From Allantophomopsis cytisporea (lineage: Eukaryota > Ascomycota > Leotiomycetes > Phacidiales > Phacidiaceae), in the NCBI GenBank assembly GCA_024752435.1, contig CP103026.1, positions 1,922,001 to 1,986,000 on the forward strand: a DNA stretch of 64,000 nucleotides, in the 5' to 3' direction. The position numbers were made by a program, and so were the translations under genes. Every line of letters starts with the position of its first letter. Position 1 is the stretch's first letter. Of the stretch, positions 33,231-45,509 are shown in pieces. The notes below the pieces were generated by a model. That model saw only the letters and a list, made by a program, of their open reading frames with translations. It did not search any database and had not been told where the DNA came from.

Positions 33231-34314
33231 ATGTCTTCATCAACTGCTCTCCTCCCCAAGAATAACAAGAAAGATGAACACCCAATCTTTCTTCGTGTCT
33301 GCCATGCACCATGGTTTTTCATTGGGCAAAGAGTATTGATAGGCCTTCGCTCCACCATTGCTCTCTATATGTTTGTCGTATTTTTCTTCGCTCTCTACTA
33401 TGAGTGGTCCTACCAGAAGAAAGGATTCCTTATCCCATTCGAGTTCCACAACATGGTCTGGGTCATTCAGATAGTCTATCATACAATGACTGCAGTAAGT
33501 GCACATTACTCTTGGCACTGCCATAGGAGATCAGTTCTCTTGCTGAACGGAGATGAACAGATCTGGACTTTCATGCATCTTCATCACCCTCATCATGCCA
33601 GTCAGGCACAAACCGGTGTTACGCATATTCAAAAATTGTTCTCCCCACCGCGTCAAAATCCAACTCTCAAGAACCGTGCCATCTTCAGCATTTTCTATAC
33701 TGCAGCAATTTCTTTCCCTCACGCAGTTACCTTGATTCATTGGTTGATCGAGGTTCCTTATCACCACGAGCCAGGTATTTCAAGCTTCCAACCCCGGTTG
33801 AACAGCCAGCAACTGACAAATTCATCTAGTCAAGGACATATTCACCAAGAGCTGGCTCGAGACGTTCTATGTTGTCAACTTTTTCATAGTCAACTCTGTT
33901 ATCGCCTTGTTCGAAATCATTTTCCTAAGCAGCGTGAGACGTCAAACAGTGAGTGTCACCCCAAAGACAAAATAAGATAAGACGCTGACCGAAATGAAGC
34001 CAGTCTGGGCGCATACCGCAGGTCTTACCTTCATCCAGCTTATGTATACGCTTTGGGCATATATTGGCAAGCTCCTTGTCGGCAGATATGCGTATTGGTT
34101 CTTCGACTTCTCAGCACTTCCATGGCAAGACGTTCTTGTTGGGATCGTTGCCTTCATATCGTTGGCTGAAATCTGTAAGTATCATGATATCAGATTTGAA
34201 AAGGAACACAAACTAACCATCGTAGTTTTTGCGGTTACTTACGGTATCACCGGCCTCCGTGAGGTTGTTACCAGCAAGACCGAGAAGAGAGGATACACCC
34301 GTCTTCCTCAGTGA
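33231..34314 (+). CDS. Multispanning membrane protein, FAR-17a/AIG1-like (UPF0641 type)
   Basis: Five exons (33231-33494, 33561-33774, 33830-33948, 34000-34174, 34226-34314) give 286 residues with all junctions in frame. The start MSSSTALLPKNNKKDEHP was preferred to in-frame ATGs at 33198 and 33003 because the family usually begins this way. About six membrane segments can be seen: LRSTIALYMFVVFFFALYY, FHNMVWVIQIVYHTMTA, FSIFYTAAISFPHAVTLIHW, FYVVNFFIVNSVIALFEIIF, LTFIQLMYTLWAYIG and VLVGIVAFISLAEI. Conserved cytosolic stretches are IWTFMHLHHPHH and KLFSPPRQNPTLKNRA, and a His in the LIHW segment could match the active His of AIG1-type lipid hydrolases. Family assignment is moderate. The first intron is 66 nt and free of stops, so its retention would add 22 residues. 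Confidence 0.8.
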
Positions 34315-34736
34315 AAAAGAAGAAGAATATGATATGAATAGTTCACCCGCAAGAAAATTGATGGGAAGATTGAAACCGTTATTTCTTTGATTCTTCTCTT
34401 CATCCTCATTAGCTTTCTCATTCAAGCACAAGAAGTCTTTAACGTAATCAATAGTCCTGCTGCTGTTGCTGGGTATTATTACGCGTCTTTTAGGAACCAT
34501 TCTTGATTGTTTAACCCAATTCGTTCCTTACTTCTTGATTAAACCGAAATACAGGTGATCTTGACTGTAGAAGTGTGTGCGCGAAAATGTCTTGACGAGT
34601 TCAATTTGATACGAGATAACTATATACAGAAGAAAGTAAATGACAAAGTGCAGTCATCGAAGCCTCTTCTATCCCCCGGTTTACCCTGCACCCATCTATT
34701 TGCTACAGCGCCTCTAGAAGACATCCTCTATACCAT
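34315..34736. other. 3' flanks of two convergent genes
   Basis: Sits between the stop codons of the membrane protein and the GH7 gene. No coding frame supported. Confidence 0.45.
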
Positions 34737-36183
34737 TTAAACAGCGGTGTAGGTAGAGTTCAAGTCGCCGAACTTGATGTTGGAGAAGACGACGCTGGCA
34801 GAAGCGCTGGAGCCCTCCACGTCACTTGGAACACCGGATGAAGTGGCGCAGGTACCTCTTGCAATACCAGGAGTAGTAGCATCTCCATCGGCTGGGTAGT
34901 TAGAGTCCAACCAGAGCATGTTTGCATCGTAATCATCCCAAAGACTCATGACCAAGACCATGTTCTCGAGAGCCGTACCCATCTTAGTGAGACCTCCGGC
35001 GGTAGAGAAGCTGTTGGTGTCACCGAACTCAGTCTTGACAGCAGTGCAGAAATCATCGGTAATAGAGTTGACTGGATCAACGTTGGCTACATCAACAGCC
35101 GAGTTCTGGATGACCACACCGTCCTGGACGTAGATTCTGCGAATTTCGGTGAGAGTACCGTTAGCAGTGCCGTCGTTGGTAATGAACTGAGTTACAACAG
35201 TGAAGACTGAGTTGGTGTCGACGGTCTCGCCCGCTCCGAAGAAAGTTGTGTTACCGAGGCGGTATGGGTTGAAGTCACATCCGTCCTTGTCGCAGAGCCC
35301 GGAGTACTTGTCGTCGCCGTCACCACAGTCACTACCCTCGCAGCGAGTCTGTCCTGTTGAGGTGCATGGATGAGGAGTGAAAGCGTTGGAAACGGAGTTG
35401 GCTTCCCAGATATCCATCTCGTCACAGCAACTTCCGTAGTCACCAGTGCCAGAGTTGGCGCTATTTGTAGAGGCTGTCCAGTTGTTCACGTTGGCCTATT
35501 GGATAAAGGAGTCAGATTTTTTTATATTTTTTATATATATATATTTTTTTTTGATAAGTGAAGTTTGACTTGACTTGACTTACCTCGCCGTTGATGAACT
35601 TCAAGTCCTTAGGGCATTGTGCGTCGCAGTAGCCGGTTCCGTACTTGCTCCCCGCCTTGTTGCCATCGTATTCGGAGAGACCACCATCGGCAGACATGGC
35701 GACAAAGTAGAGAGCTCCGTTGAGACCACAGGGGAGGTTGGAGACATCGACATCGAAGGTGAATTCCTGGTTCTTCAAGTTGAACATCTCGTAGGTACTC
35801 TCATCGGACATCAGGTAAACACGGCTGCCGACGTTGCTTCCTGTTACAAAGTTGATTTCAAGAGACGTGTCGTTTGTGGTGATACCGTAGGTTCCCTCAT
35901 AGTCTGCACCATCGAGGGCACAGTTTGAGGCACAGGTCTCCGGATCAGGGCACAAGTCTGCATCCCAAGTGTTTCCTGTGTAGCAGTTTGTTGATCCGGA
36001 AGTGGAGTGAACCCAACGCCAGTTTGAATCCAGGACGATAGAGTTCTCAGAAGTTGTGCAGGTGCTACCAGTGCACTTTTGGATGTTGAGAGAAGGGTGA
36101 GTCTCCGTTGTAAGAGTACCAGCCTGCTGGCCGCGCACAGCGCCGAGAAGAAGGGAAGCAAGAGTAAGCTTAGAGAAAGACAT
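34737..36183 (-). CDS. GH7 cellobiohydrolase (CBH-I), catalytic domain only
   Basis: Two exons (36183-35584, 35495-34737) separated by an 88-nt intron with an A/T-rich core join KFINGE to ANVNNWTAS; 452 residues. A signal peptide ([18 protein letters not shown]) is followed by [14 protein letters not shown], the usual mature start. The catalytic motif EMDIWEA gives nucleophile Glu226 and acid/base Glu231, matching Glu212/Glu217 of the mature Trichoderma enzyme. Many paired cysteines are kept ([23 protein letters not shown]). The chain ends at [11 protein letters not shown] with no linker and no CBM1. GH7 cellobiohydrolases release cellobiose processively from the reducing end of cellulose. 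It complements the GH5 and GH43 enzymes in this window. Confidence 0.95.
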
Positions 36184-36253
36184 TGTGAAAGAATGAAAAA
36201 GAAGAATTGAATGAATGATGAGGATGGAAATTTGTTGGTGGGATACTTAGACG

Positions 36254-36261
36254 TATATATA
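36254..36261 (-). promoter_or_regulatory. TATA box of the GH7 gene
   Basis: TATATATA about 70 bases upstream of the GH7 start, in a short purine-rich leader. Confidence 0.55.
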
Positions 36262-36866
36262 CTTAAGGTCATGGTAAGAAACAAGTAGTGAGGGGACTTT
36301 GATGACGGCCTATTTTAATCTACTGTACGAAATAGAGTAGGCTGAGAGCTTTCCATGAGAAAGTGGACCCTTGACTGTAAGACAATAGATATGAGATCTT
36401 GATGAAATCATGGATATCATGCTTTTTTACATGCGTAAAATATGGAATAAAGGGCAGTTCTGTGTTTTCCCATATCGGATGAAGCGGAGGGAATGAACTT
36501 GCCTCGAGTAGAGAGCCATGGCATATATTGCATGCCCCTTCAGACGCTATTCTACATCGCCGCTTGAGCCCAAAAACTGGAGCCTAATTGGGTGTTGAAG
36601 TTTCGCCGTACGAAGGGTCTTTGTCTGAATTCTGAAAATAGGAGCTCAGAATGTTTTCTGCGTCAGGTACACGCGATTCAGATCGGATGAACCCACCAGT
36701 TGTACGTTTCCTCAAACGCTCGTCAATGGGTTGAGATCCGACACAGCCGACGAGATCAAAGCGGGAAGTGAACAAACTTCCAAACATATCACCATATATT
36801 TGGCGTCATCAGGGACAGGATCCACATGAGAGCACCTTACTCCACACAAAACAATCCGGGGCCGAT

Positions 36867-36873
36867 TTAGCCT
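36867..36873 (-). promoter_or_regulatory. Candidate XlnR/XLR-1 site upstream of GH7
   Basis: TTAGCC on plus is preceded by T, so GGCTAAA reads on minus about 690 bases upstream of the GH7 start. The same heptamer occurs upstream of the GH5 gene. It matches the GGCTAA/GGNTAAA consensus of the cellulase and xylanase activator, but a 7-mer can occur by chance. Confidence 0.3.
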
Positions 36874-37835
36874 ATGTGGAGAGGACGGGCTGGCAGACGT
36901 ATGAAGCTTGAGGATCGGCAGCGCTTTAAGTCCTGATTGATAGAAATGGTACACGTTGTTTCGCTTAAGTGAGATAAGGTTACTGAGCATGTTTGAAATT
37001 TGGCTAGACTATTTTTCGTAATTCAAAGTTGTTTGGAAATAATCTATCTGATGAGCGCCATTAGACGAGCTGTTTGGTGTTGGAGGGGCAGAGGGGCGCA
37101 GAGGGACAGAGCGCGAAAGGGCTCCACTGTTCTGGAGCGAAGCGATGAGTGTACGCGCGCGATTGGTAGGTGACTATTGCAGACGTAGGTGATATATTTT
37201 ACCAACCTCATCTGATCTTCAAGGTATTTGTACCTGCATAAAGGTCAAGATCCTTGCCGTCGCATTATCTTGCTGCGGGCGGAGGGGTTTGGTAGTTAAA
37301 TGAAAATAAGCTGTATGTTCAGACGCGGTTCAAGTTGAGATCATTACATATGGCTCAGATATTGAGGTGGCCGAATATCTCATTAACTACCCTAATCATC
37401 ATGAGGGTAAAGGTTGGCTGTTCTTGGAACAACTCTGTGATCATCAAGATCAAACTTTACAAAGCATCACACATGTATTCCCATAGAAAGGAGAGGAGAC
37501 AGTACGAATGAGGTCGCACAACCCAGTCCAAAATTCCCAACAAAACACCCGTGAATCAAGACCATAACACCACCAAGGTAAGTCCGGGATTCGGCGTACA
37601 GGGGTACAAAAAAGACAATAAATCAAACGCATACCTTATTCCAAGAGAGGAGCATTATAAGGAGTGAGGAGATGTTTTTCGTGTATCATCTGAAAGCGGC
37701 CAACCTCTTTGAGAAGAGGGGTTTGAGTCAAGTAAATGCGCAAATTCCAATTTGGGGCGTTCAGATGCGAAGTAGCAGTCTCCTTGAAGACCCATTAACT
37801 CCGCAAAAAGAAAGACCGTTCGTGTATATGCAATT

Positions 37836-38862
37836 TTAGATGGTCTTGGGAGATTTGGCATTACTGCAGTGAGAGTCAGTATGCATATTTCGTACTGTGA
37901 TGCGTCAGTGACTTGGTGTTAAAAATCCCGGACTTACCCAATCTCCACAATATCATCAACATGGTTGCATAGAGCCACAAACAGGTCGAAGAAAAGTTTA
38001 CCGCCCACCTCCATTTCCATCTGCATGGTTCCGCTCCTCTTGAATGTCTTACGACATCTGATAATCAGGGCGAGATAATGAGCGCGGAGTCGCGAGTCCG
38101 TGTCCGGCGTGTTGTCATACGCATACCGAGCACTACGCAGAATCGTCTGGACCTCGATACCGCTTTGCAAACCCTGTTTCCGAAGAGACAGGCGCTTCAG
38201 TTCCTCGAGACCGTACTTTTCTGCTACGCAGTATATGACGGTGTCTTTGAGAACACTTTCTCCCACGGCCGAGATGTAAGTTGTGGCCTCGACAGACGAT
38301 CCGCGACCCCCTCTATTTTCCGGGTTTGGTGATTTCACAGCATCCTCGAGTTCCCAGGTATTACGACGCTTGTTGTGCAACAAACGTGGATAATAGTCTC
38401 CCTTCTACACAGATGACACATGATCAGCGCCGGCCTGTGATTGATGAGACACATGGAGCTACGACTTACGTAGAGGTACTCGAGCACACAGGAAAAGATC
38501 TCAGGTTCTTCATCTGGGAGATGAATCCTCTTACTCTCCGCCTCGAAGAACTTGCCTCTGCAGGCAGCCGCAAAGAACGGCGACAAACAGAGGACGTCCT
38601 CGTGCGCTGCAAAGAGGCGGCCTTCTTTACCAATCGTCAAGGTGATGATTGGCGAGGTAAGTTCTGTTCTTTATAGGCATCAGTTTTATTGTTTTCTCGT
38701 TTTCACGTTGGGTCGCAATTAGGCAACCAACCTCTCGGGAGAGACGTCTCTCATCTCGACCGACCTCTGCAGTTTCGACAATTTCACATCATTCCGAGTA
38801 ATCTTCTTCGCCTTGACAGTCTTCTCCACCCTGTCACGAGATCTGAAAGACCGCTTGAACAT
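37836..38862 (-). CDS. BTB/POZ domain protein
   Basis: Four exons (38862-38732, 38668-38470, 38404-37938, 37863-37836) give 274 residues. The chosen ATG starts MFKRSFRSRDRVEKT. After a basic 43-residue leader comes the BTB domain: SPIITLTIGKEGRLFAAHEDVLC, SPFFAAACRGKFFEAESKRI and HLPDEEPEIFSCVLEYLY/KGDYYPRL, where the exon join restores the classic EYLY-x-GDYYP run. A helical C-terminal part (VIYCVAEKYGLEELKRLSL) follows and the protein ends IGNAKSPKTI. The last exon is 28 nt. The first junction (AG/GTTGGT) is the weakest. Fungal proteins of this design are common and mostly uncharacterised; some act as substrate adaptors for Cul3 ligases, which is only a possibility here. Confidence 0.85.
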
Positions 38863-39885
38863 GATGTATGATGGCTGTGTGTAGCTTGACGACGAGAAGA
38901 CTTTCACAAAGGATGGGGGTATCAAAAGAGTGACGAAGAGAGCGTGAGGACAAATTGACTGACGCACAAAAGATTGACAGGGCCCAGGCAGAGATCTCTA
39001 GGAAGTTCAAAGAAAGTCTAGAGATTCTTGTGGTAATTTGCGACCCGAATGGTGTGGTGAAGAAGAGAAGAGAGAGCTGAGGATGGAGAGATGTGAGATA
39101 TATTTATACCTTGCATGGACGAAGCCTGAACAGCGTCACACTGAGGCGCAAGCACGCACGTGATGGTATTGGCTGTTTACATTGATACCTTGTCACTTGG
39201 TATATAAACAAGGCCACATGCGGTTCTGGTTGTTGGTGATATATCATTGGTTGATTGCTGGCGGTTGTTATTTCTCACCCATGCGGACGGGAGATTGGTG
39301 ATTCCAGTGAGAAGTTATGCTTATCGTTAGGGTTGGTGGCTAGGGCGATTAGGCTTTTAAACTGCTCTTGTTGCCCAAATTAAATCCCCTTACTTGATTT
39401 ACTCGTTCAAGTCTTTTAAACATTATTTTTTATTCTTCTCTCCGTGAAGGAGACCGGTGATATTGAATACTGCAAGATCCTCATCTTCAAAAGAGGCACG
39501 TGAGCATTTAACTCTGTGCTACTGTCTAGAGCAGAAGATAAATGGCACTTTCCAGTTGGATTGTCTTATCTACACGTTCACGTTCTCGTTTCTGGAGACC
39601 CTCCTTGCGTTCACAGCTACGGTAACAATATCTTCCTTGAATGGGATCTAAAGGATAGAATCGGAGTGTATCTTGTCTTAGAATATTACCCGGTCATACT
39701 GAGAGGACAAATCGAGGGTAATGTTGAAATATCTTGTAAATCGAAACAATCTGTGGTATTTGCGATTTGATACCGACAAATTAAAACGTGCACAACTAGC
39801 ATAATAATTACATAGATTGCACAATTCAACAACCTTCGATAACCTTGCCACGACCACTTCAACAACAAATATATACAGTACAACC
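38863..39885. other. Divergent intergenic region, BTB and TRAPPC12-like genes
   Basis: Promoters of both genes; no supported coding frame. Confidence 0.45.
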
Positions 39886-41491
39886 ATGGCAACACCAGCA
39901 TCTGATTCTTTTGTAAAGAAGCACTCAAGACATCCATCCTCAGGTGGCAGAGGTGAGTTTACGTTTGATATGTCTATTAAGCTCACCCCGCCTTATGCAA
40001 GGGAAGGCACACCTTATCAGTCAGCATACCTGCCCCCGTTGAGTTTCAAGTACTGCGTAGCTGCAGATGCGGAGTTCCATCAAAAGATCAGTACTTCTGT
40101 GCAAAGGCGTTGGTTTCTATGGCCCTGCCACTTCAAGCCTTTATCAACATCCAGACACTGTCCTGTGATGGACAATAAACCTCGAGTACGAAATGCTAAC
40201 ACGTGCCCTAACCAAAGCGCTTCCTCGACGCTCCACTCGTGGACCTCTCGATATAGCAGAGTAAGTTCTCTCTATCTGAATCCTCCAATCCGCAACTAAA
40301 CAAGATCTTAGTGCACCTGTTGGGAGCCCCAGCCCAATCCCATCTTTGACTCTCACCCCAGGTACTGTGTCTCCCAGAGCCGCCTCTCCATCAAACACAT
40401 CGAGAACACGTTCGCCTCGACCATCAAATGGCCCTCTAGAAGCTGGAGCCAAAGACTTCTCCTATCTACTACGGCCTGAAGTCTATCATCCCCTCTCACA
40501 ACTGGACATCCCGGCCCCTTTCCGGACCTCTCCATTGCAACCCTCAAATAACACTCCACTGCCGGATCTTCTCCTTACCGGTCACTTCCGTGCTGCAGCA
40601 ATTCTAGCAGCTACTCAGCTGACGACTTCAACATTGGATAAGGCAGACCATGAAAACATTTTCAACCTGCTGTATGTGCGACTGGCCGCATTGACGCTGT
40701 GCAATGCAACGCCACTGGCTGCCCAAGAAGTCAAGGCGCTCGAAGATCTTAATTCGGCCTACTATCGTGATGATTTGACGGGTGAGAACCTTGTGCCTTG
40801 GGAACTACGAGTATTGGCAGTGAGATTGCAGGGTATTGGATTCAACGATCCTCGAAAATGGATATCAGGCTACTATGAGCTAGTGCGAGAGGCAAGAGCA
40901 GAAGCTGCCAATGCACGAGGCAAAGATGCAACGAAAGAAGCTCTATGGAAGTCTAGAGTTTATGACCTGGGTATCCGCGTTGGTTGTGCTTTGGTTGAAA
41001 TGGACGATATTATTGGTGCTACGCGACATTTGTCTACATTGAAAGAGGTCGATGGAGAGTTGGGTTCTATGAAGGCTTTGTTGTGGCTACAGATTGGAGA
41101 TGTTGATGCTGCAAGGTCGGCCATATCGTCCGAGAATCTGGATGCGAAGAATGTTGTCGAGGCATTGGCAAGTATGGCGGACGGAGAGTACGACGCTGCT
41201 GTACAGCAATGGAAGACACTCTGCGAAAGAGATGCGGGCAACGAGATGTATACCCAGAATCTGGCAGTGAGCCTACTTTACATAGGAAAGATGGGCGAGG
41301 CACGAAATATATTGGAAGGATTGGTTGAGAATGGGAAGAGCTTCCAGGCTTTGACCTTTAATCTGAGCACCATCTACGAGCTGTGCACGGACAAATCGAA
41401 GAATATGAAGATGCAACTAGCTGAGAAAGTGGCTTCTTTACCAGAAAGTGGAGCTGGATGGGAAAAGGTGAACTCTGACTTTAAGCTTTGA
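39886..41491 (+). CDS. TRAPPC12/TTC15-like TPR protein
   Basis: Three exons (39886-39952, 40218-40260, 40312-41491) give 429 residues. The first intron is 265 nt, with GTGAGT donor and a textbook branch site TGCTAAC shortly before the CCAAAG acceptor; the join reads SSGGR/ALPRRSTRGPLD. The second join restores DIAD/APVGSPSPIPS. The N-terminal 90 residues are Ser/Pro-rich, followed by FSYLLRPEVYHPLSQLDIPAPF and helical TPR-like repeats (YYELVREARAEAANARG, KSRVYDLGIRVGCALVEM, ALASMADGEYDAAVQQWKTL, NLAVSLLYIGKMGEARNILE). TRAPPC12 is a subunit of the TRAPP III tethering complex that acts in ER-to-Golgi traffic and autophagy. Its stop is only 58 bases from the stop of the convergent NLR-like gene. 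Confidence 0.85.
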
Positions 41492-41549
41492 TTCATGAAA
41501 TGGAATATACATGTCTTCATTTTATATACAGGCATTTACTATATGTATT

Positions 41550-44500
41550 TTACATGTGATTTGGTGCCACGAAAATAGGTCCCTGTCGGCCAATGTCCAC
41601 CATGGAAAGGCCCAACATTCTTTTTACAAACCCATCCACATGTTTCTTCTCGCCAGTCATGATACCACAAGACGGTCCTACTAGCGACGCAGCACTGACC
41701 CCAATACTCGATCCCACAAGCTTCAAATCAGAACCCACAGCTTCGTATATCTCCAAGTTGTCCTTAGTCATGTCAATCAATTCGTGTAGCATTGTTGATC
41801 TCCTTGATGGATGAACTATGCTCCAGAAGGCTCTAGCATCCCGAGTCATCGTGTGAGGTATGGCCGCTCCATGTGAGCGAAACATCTTGAGCATGTCACG
41901 ATTTTCATGACGAACACACCATTGTACTGGCCATAGTTCTGCACGTCCATCGTTGAGGAAGGGTCCCAGATCTCTGTAGATGGTGTCATTATGAAGAACA
42001 GTGTCGTCTTTGATGTGGCTTCTGTAGACATAGGGCGCTCGAACATCAGTGCCATCCTCAAGAAGTGCCTTGATCATCTGAAATCGTTCGTTATCGGGTA
42101 TCTTGAAGATTCGACCAAAATAAAGAGCCAACTGAAGAGCATTGCAGGGTGGAAGCTGGTGTCTCTGTGATTCTGTGTCGAGACCAGTAACTGGATCTGT
42201 TATCATGAGTTCAGCCTGCATGACAGATCCTATGAGGTCCTCTGGTTCTGGGGCAATTGTTTGGGTATGCCTAATCGTCATTATCATGGTCGCACGTGTT
42301 ATTGCACTGGTGGATATGCGCGGTCCTAGGATTGCGATATGTAAAGCATCAATCTGATGACACGGGTCATACCAGCACGGTATACGTTTCGAGAATAAAC
42401 TGTAGGCATAATTATTCATACCTGCAGCTATTGTCAGGAGTTGTAGCTTGATATGCAGGGGCGTTTGTCTTTGCTGAAATAGTCTCTTATAGTAGGCGGC
42501 ATTCTCTTGGCTCAACGCAGCAAAGAGTCTCGACCCATGCTTGTAGTCTTTGTCTTCAAAGACTGACTTGGAAGAGTCTGCCAAACGATCGAATTCTGTT
42601 GCAGAAATGTCAACAAGAGGCAGCAATGCCGTACCAATTACAGATGGTGATGTATCTTCATCAGCAAGCATTGCGTACTCCCAGAGGTTGTTGATAAGGC
42701 AGTCTGCCCAATCTGCCTTCACACTTGCAGCTAGTTTCATCAAATAGTAGTTGCCGCTATGAGAGGGCAGTCCGGTATTTAGCGAATGGTAATTTTCGCC
42801 GTGAGATGGTAGTTTCTTATTCCTTGGTTGAAAATTTCTTCCATACTCCCTAACGTATTCCTTTGCTGTTTGGTGTATGAACTGTACATGAAGATCATCG
42901 TGGTCGTCGTCGTAATTCGAAAATGCCGAAGAACTTTGTCGTTTGTAAACCGAAGTTCCGTCGTCCGCTATCTGTACGATACACAGCTCTTTAGAACTAT
43001 CCACAACTTCAAGTAGACCCCCAGAACGACTGTTCAGTAACCGCAGCATACTTGGAATACTCAGTGGCTTTTCAGGAAGACTCTTGCCAACAGAGAGTGT
43101 AACAGCATTGATGAAGGCTCGAAGGGGAAGTGGATTCAAGCTGCAGAGAGCTATTTGCAGCATTACATGTGTCTCGTCAGCATAAGTCGGTCGAATTCGT
43201 AAGAGAGTATGCTTATACAAATCCTTTAGCTCTGCTGGGATCGATGAGACGAGGGCCATGAGTTCTTCGAAAGTTGATAACCCATCAGTCATGGCTTGTA
43301 AAAGCTCTTGTACTACTAGTCGCACCCAGATAAAGACACCTCGAGCCTTGGCGCTTATCATTGTAACCAAGGTGTGCAGGTCATCGTCTGTCGTGATAGC
43401 CTCTCGTCTACCTTCTGGATTGCAACATTGCAGTTGGTCCAGTACATAGAGATGGATATCCTTCTGAGTGTGTTGATGTATGTGTATGGTAGGACAACCA
43501 GCCAAACTCGCCTCAAAAGTTGGCCAAGACCGACTAGCAACACAAATCTTCAGCCTCACTCGATCACCGTCCGCCTTAGAAGCAAGATCTCGTAACATTG
43601 TTGCAAGCTCACTGTTGTTGCCAGAGTGCTCGTCGAGTGCATCTAAGAACATACAAACACGAACTCGATATCGACGTTGTTCGAATATAGTCATGAGAGC
43701 CTTCTTCAGCGTAGGAACGTTCCAACATGGGGTTTTGGTCTTCTGCTGCTCGGCAAGTTTGGTGTAGAGGTGATAAATAGCTGGCATGAGAAAGCGCATT
43801 TGGGATAGAACTTGATACAATAGTTCTTGAAGCATACCGGATAGTGAATGTTGGATTTCCGATCCTCGATCATGAAAGAAGAAACCAGCAATAATCCAAG
43901 GAGCTGAATCATAGGCTTTAAGAAGCTTAAGTGTTACCGGGTGCTTCATGGCAAATTTCATCAGTGTTGATTTTCCTGATCCCGGTTTCCCTTGGATCCA
44001 GAAAATCGAATCTTTTTGCGTCTCCTCTAGCCACTCAGTAAAGGGCACAACATTTGAATCAAACAACCAATGAAACGTGCTAGCATGGGACTCCGCAACA
44101 TCTTTCACTCGCGCCCTGGCTGTTTCCTTGTTGACACTGTTTAGACAATCTGTTGGAAGTCAGCGAACTTGTTATTTGCTACCATATTACAAATCGATGA
44201 AATACCATGAAATGCTTCAACTATGAAGATGTTAGCAAAGTAGATGACATAGGGTTTTCTTAACAACTAACCCGAACCCGGTGTTTTGTCCAAGAGCAAA
44301 TCCACCCATAAACGAAGCACATTGCTAACACGTTCGAAACCGACTTCTTCCTCATTCAGAAATTTGCCCATGTCTCTATGATTTTGTGGAATACTGCCAA
44401 CATCTTCATCTTCCAAGCCCATCTTTGCCGATGATGACGGCACAATCATAGTACCAATAAAGCCAAACTTCGTAGTCTTGTGCTCCTCATGAAATGAGTA

Positions 44501-45509
44501 AGTCCGAATTTCATGCTTTGAACGCGTTTCAAGGAACTCTGTTCCAATTCGTTTGAGGCTATCGGAATTTTGCTTCAACGAACGTAGTAATGAAAGATTG
44601 ACCCTCCCAGTAATAGCCACAGTAGCCTGATACGCAATTCGTCCCATCGATGCCGATTTAGACCCATGGTGCGGAGTGCCAAGGAAGCAAATACCGTGAA
44701 CTCTGGCAGCGATATCCTGAATTCGAGTCTCCTTGCTCAGCGATGATTGATTGATAGCCTGTTGCTCAGATTAGACATAACCCAACTGCCATCAGGTCAA
44801 ACTTACTTCTTTAACAACAATGCCACCTAAACTATGGACGACAAAAATTATGGGCATGTTATTGGGAGACCGACGAATGAGGCCAGTAAGATCTGCCAAG
44901 AGATTGGAGGCATGTTCTTCAATCGTGTTATGACTTGACTGAGCTCCAAACTTGTGCACATCTGCATCATATCCCCAAGTCCAGATGCGAGCCTCTGGAA
45001 GAACTTTTGGGAGAAGGTCTACCGGCCAAAACACATTCTCATATTGCTTCGATTTTCTACCTCGCGAAGAGACTTTAGTCCAGGTCTTAGTCGGATTTCC
45101 AAAAAGACCATGAACAAATATGACACTGAAAATATTAGCACGATACGAAGATTTGAAAGCTCGGTGCTTACTGCGTTAATGGATCTACATCGTTCTCAGG
45201 CTCAAATACCTGACTCAATCCTAACCTTCTTGGATTTATTGAGGAACTCGTTGTATTCGTTTGAAAAGTACTACTTCTCGAATTGAAATCTTCTAATGTT
45301 GTACCTGAGAGTGCTCGACTGCCGTAACTAAAGCCAGATTCTTGGCGCTTCAAAGGGATTTGAGATTGCGGCGCAGACGGGAACTTGGAAGCGGGACGAT
45401 AACTTCGAGAAGTTTGCCCACAATATGGAACATATGCATTACGCATCTCCTGCTGCGGATACTTTATTAATGATAATTGGCACGGGGTGAGATGATCATG
45501 AAAGGACAT
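41550..45509 (-). CDS. NLR-like protein: serine-esterase (SesB-like) domain, NACHT NTPase, degenerate repeats
   Basis: Exons 45509-45172, 45125-44807, 44758-44272, a 15-nt microexon 44220-44206, and 44149-41550 join in frame to about 1252 residues. After a Ser-rich leader (1-112) an alpha/beta hydrolase domain begins VIFVHGLFGNPTKTW; its nucleophile serine is in VVHSLGGIVVKE (Ser211), then GICFLGTPHHGS and a candidate catalytic His in QNHRDMGKF. The linker CLNSVNKETARARVKDV leads to a NACHT-type ATPase: FWIQGKPGSGKST (Walker A 440-448) and VCMFLDALDE (Walker B 551-560), then SRSWPTFEASL (sensor-like). The C-terminal third is helical with weak ankyrin-like units (NALQLALYFGR, PVQWCVRHENRDMLKMFRSHGA). 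This is the architecture of fungal NOD-like receptors with a SesB-type effector domain, some relatives of which control heterokaryon incompatibility. A role in non-self recognition is inferred. There is no signal peptide. Confidence 0.88.

Larger units (their letters stand above)
36184..37835. other. Intergenic region upstream of GH7
   Basis: 1.65 kb with no supported coding frame; contains the GH7 promoter and the 3' flank of the BTB gene. A short G/A-rich tract with repeated GAGGGGCAGAGGGGC-like units lies near 37084-37110. Confidence 0.45.

Noticed and set aside
39953..40217. Possible extra exon inside the long first intron of the TRAPPC12-like gene
   Set aside because: The frame leading into it is closed by a TGA just upstream, and the branch site plus acceptor at 40217 join exon one in phase without it.
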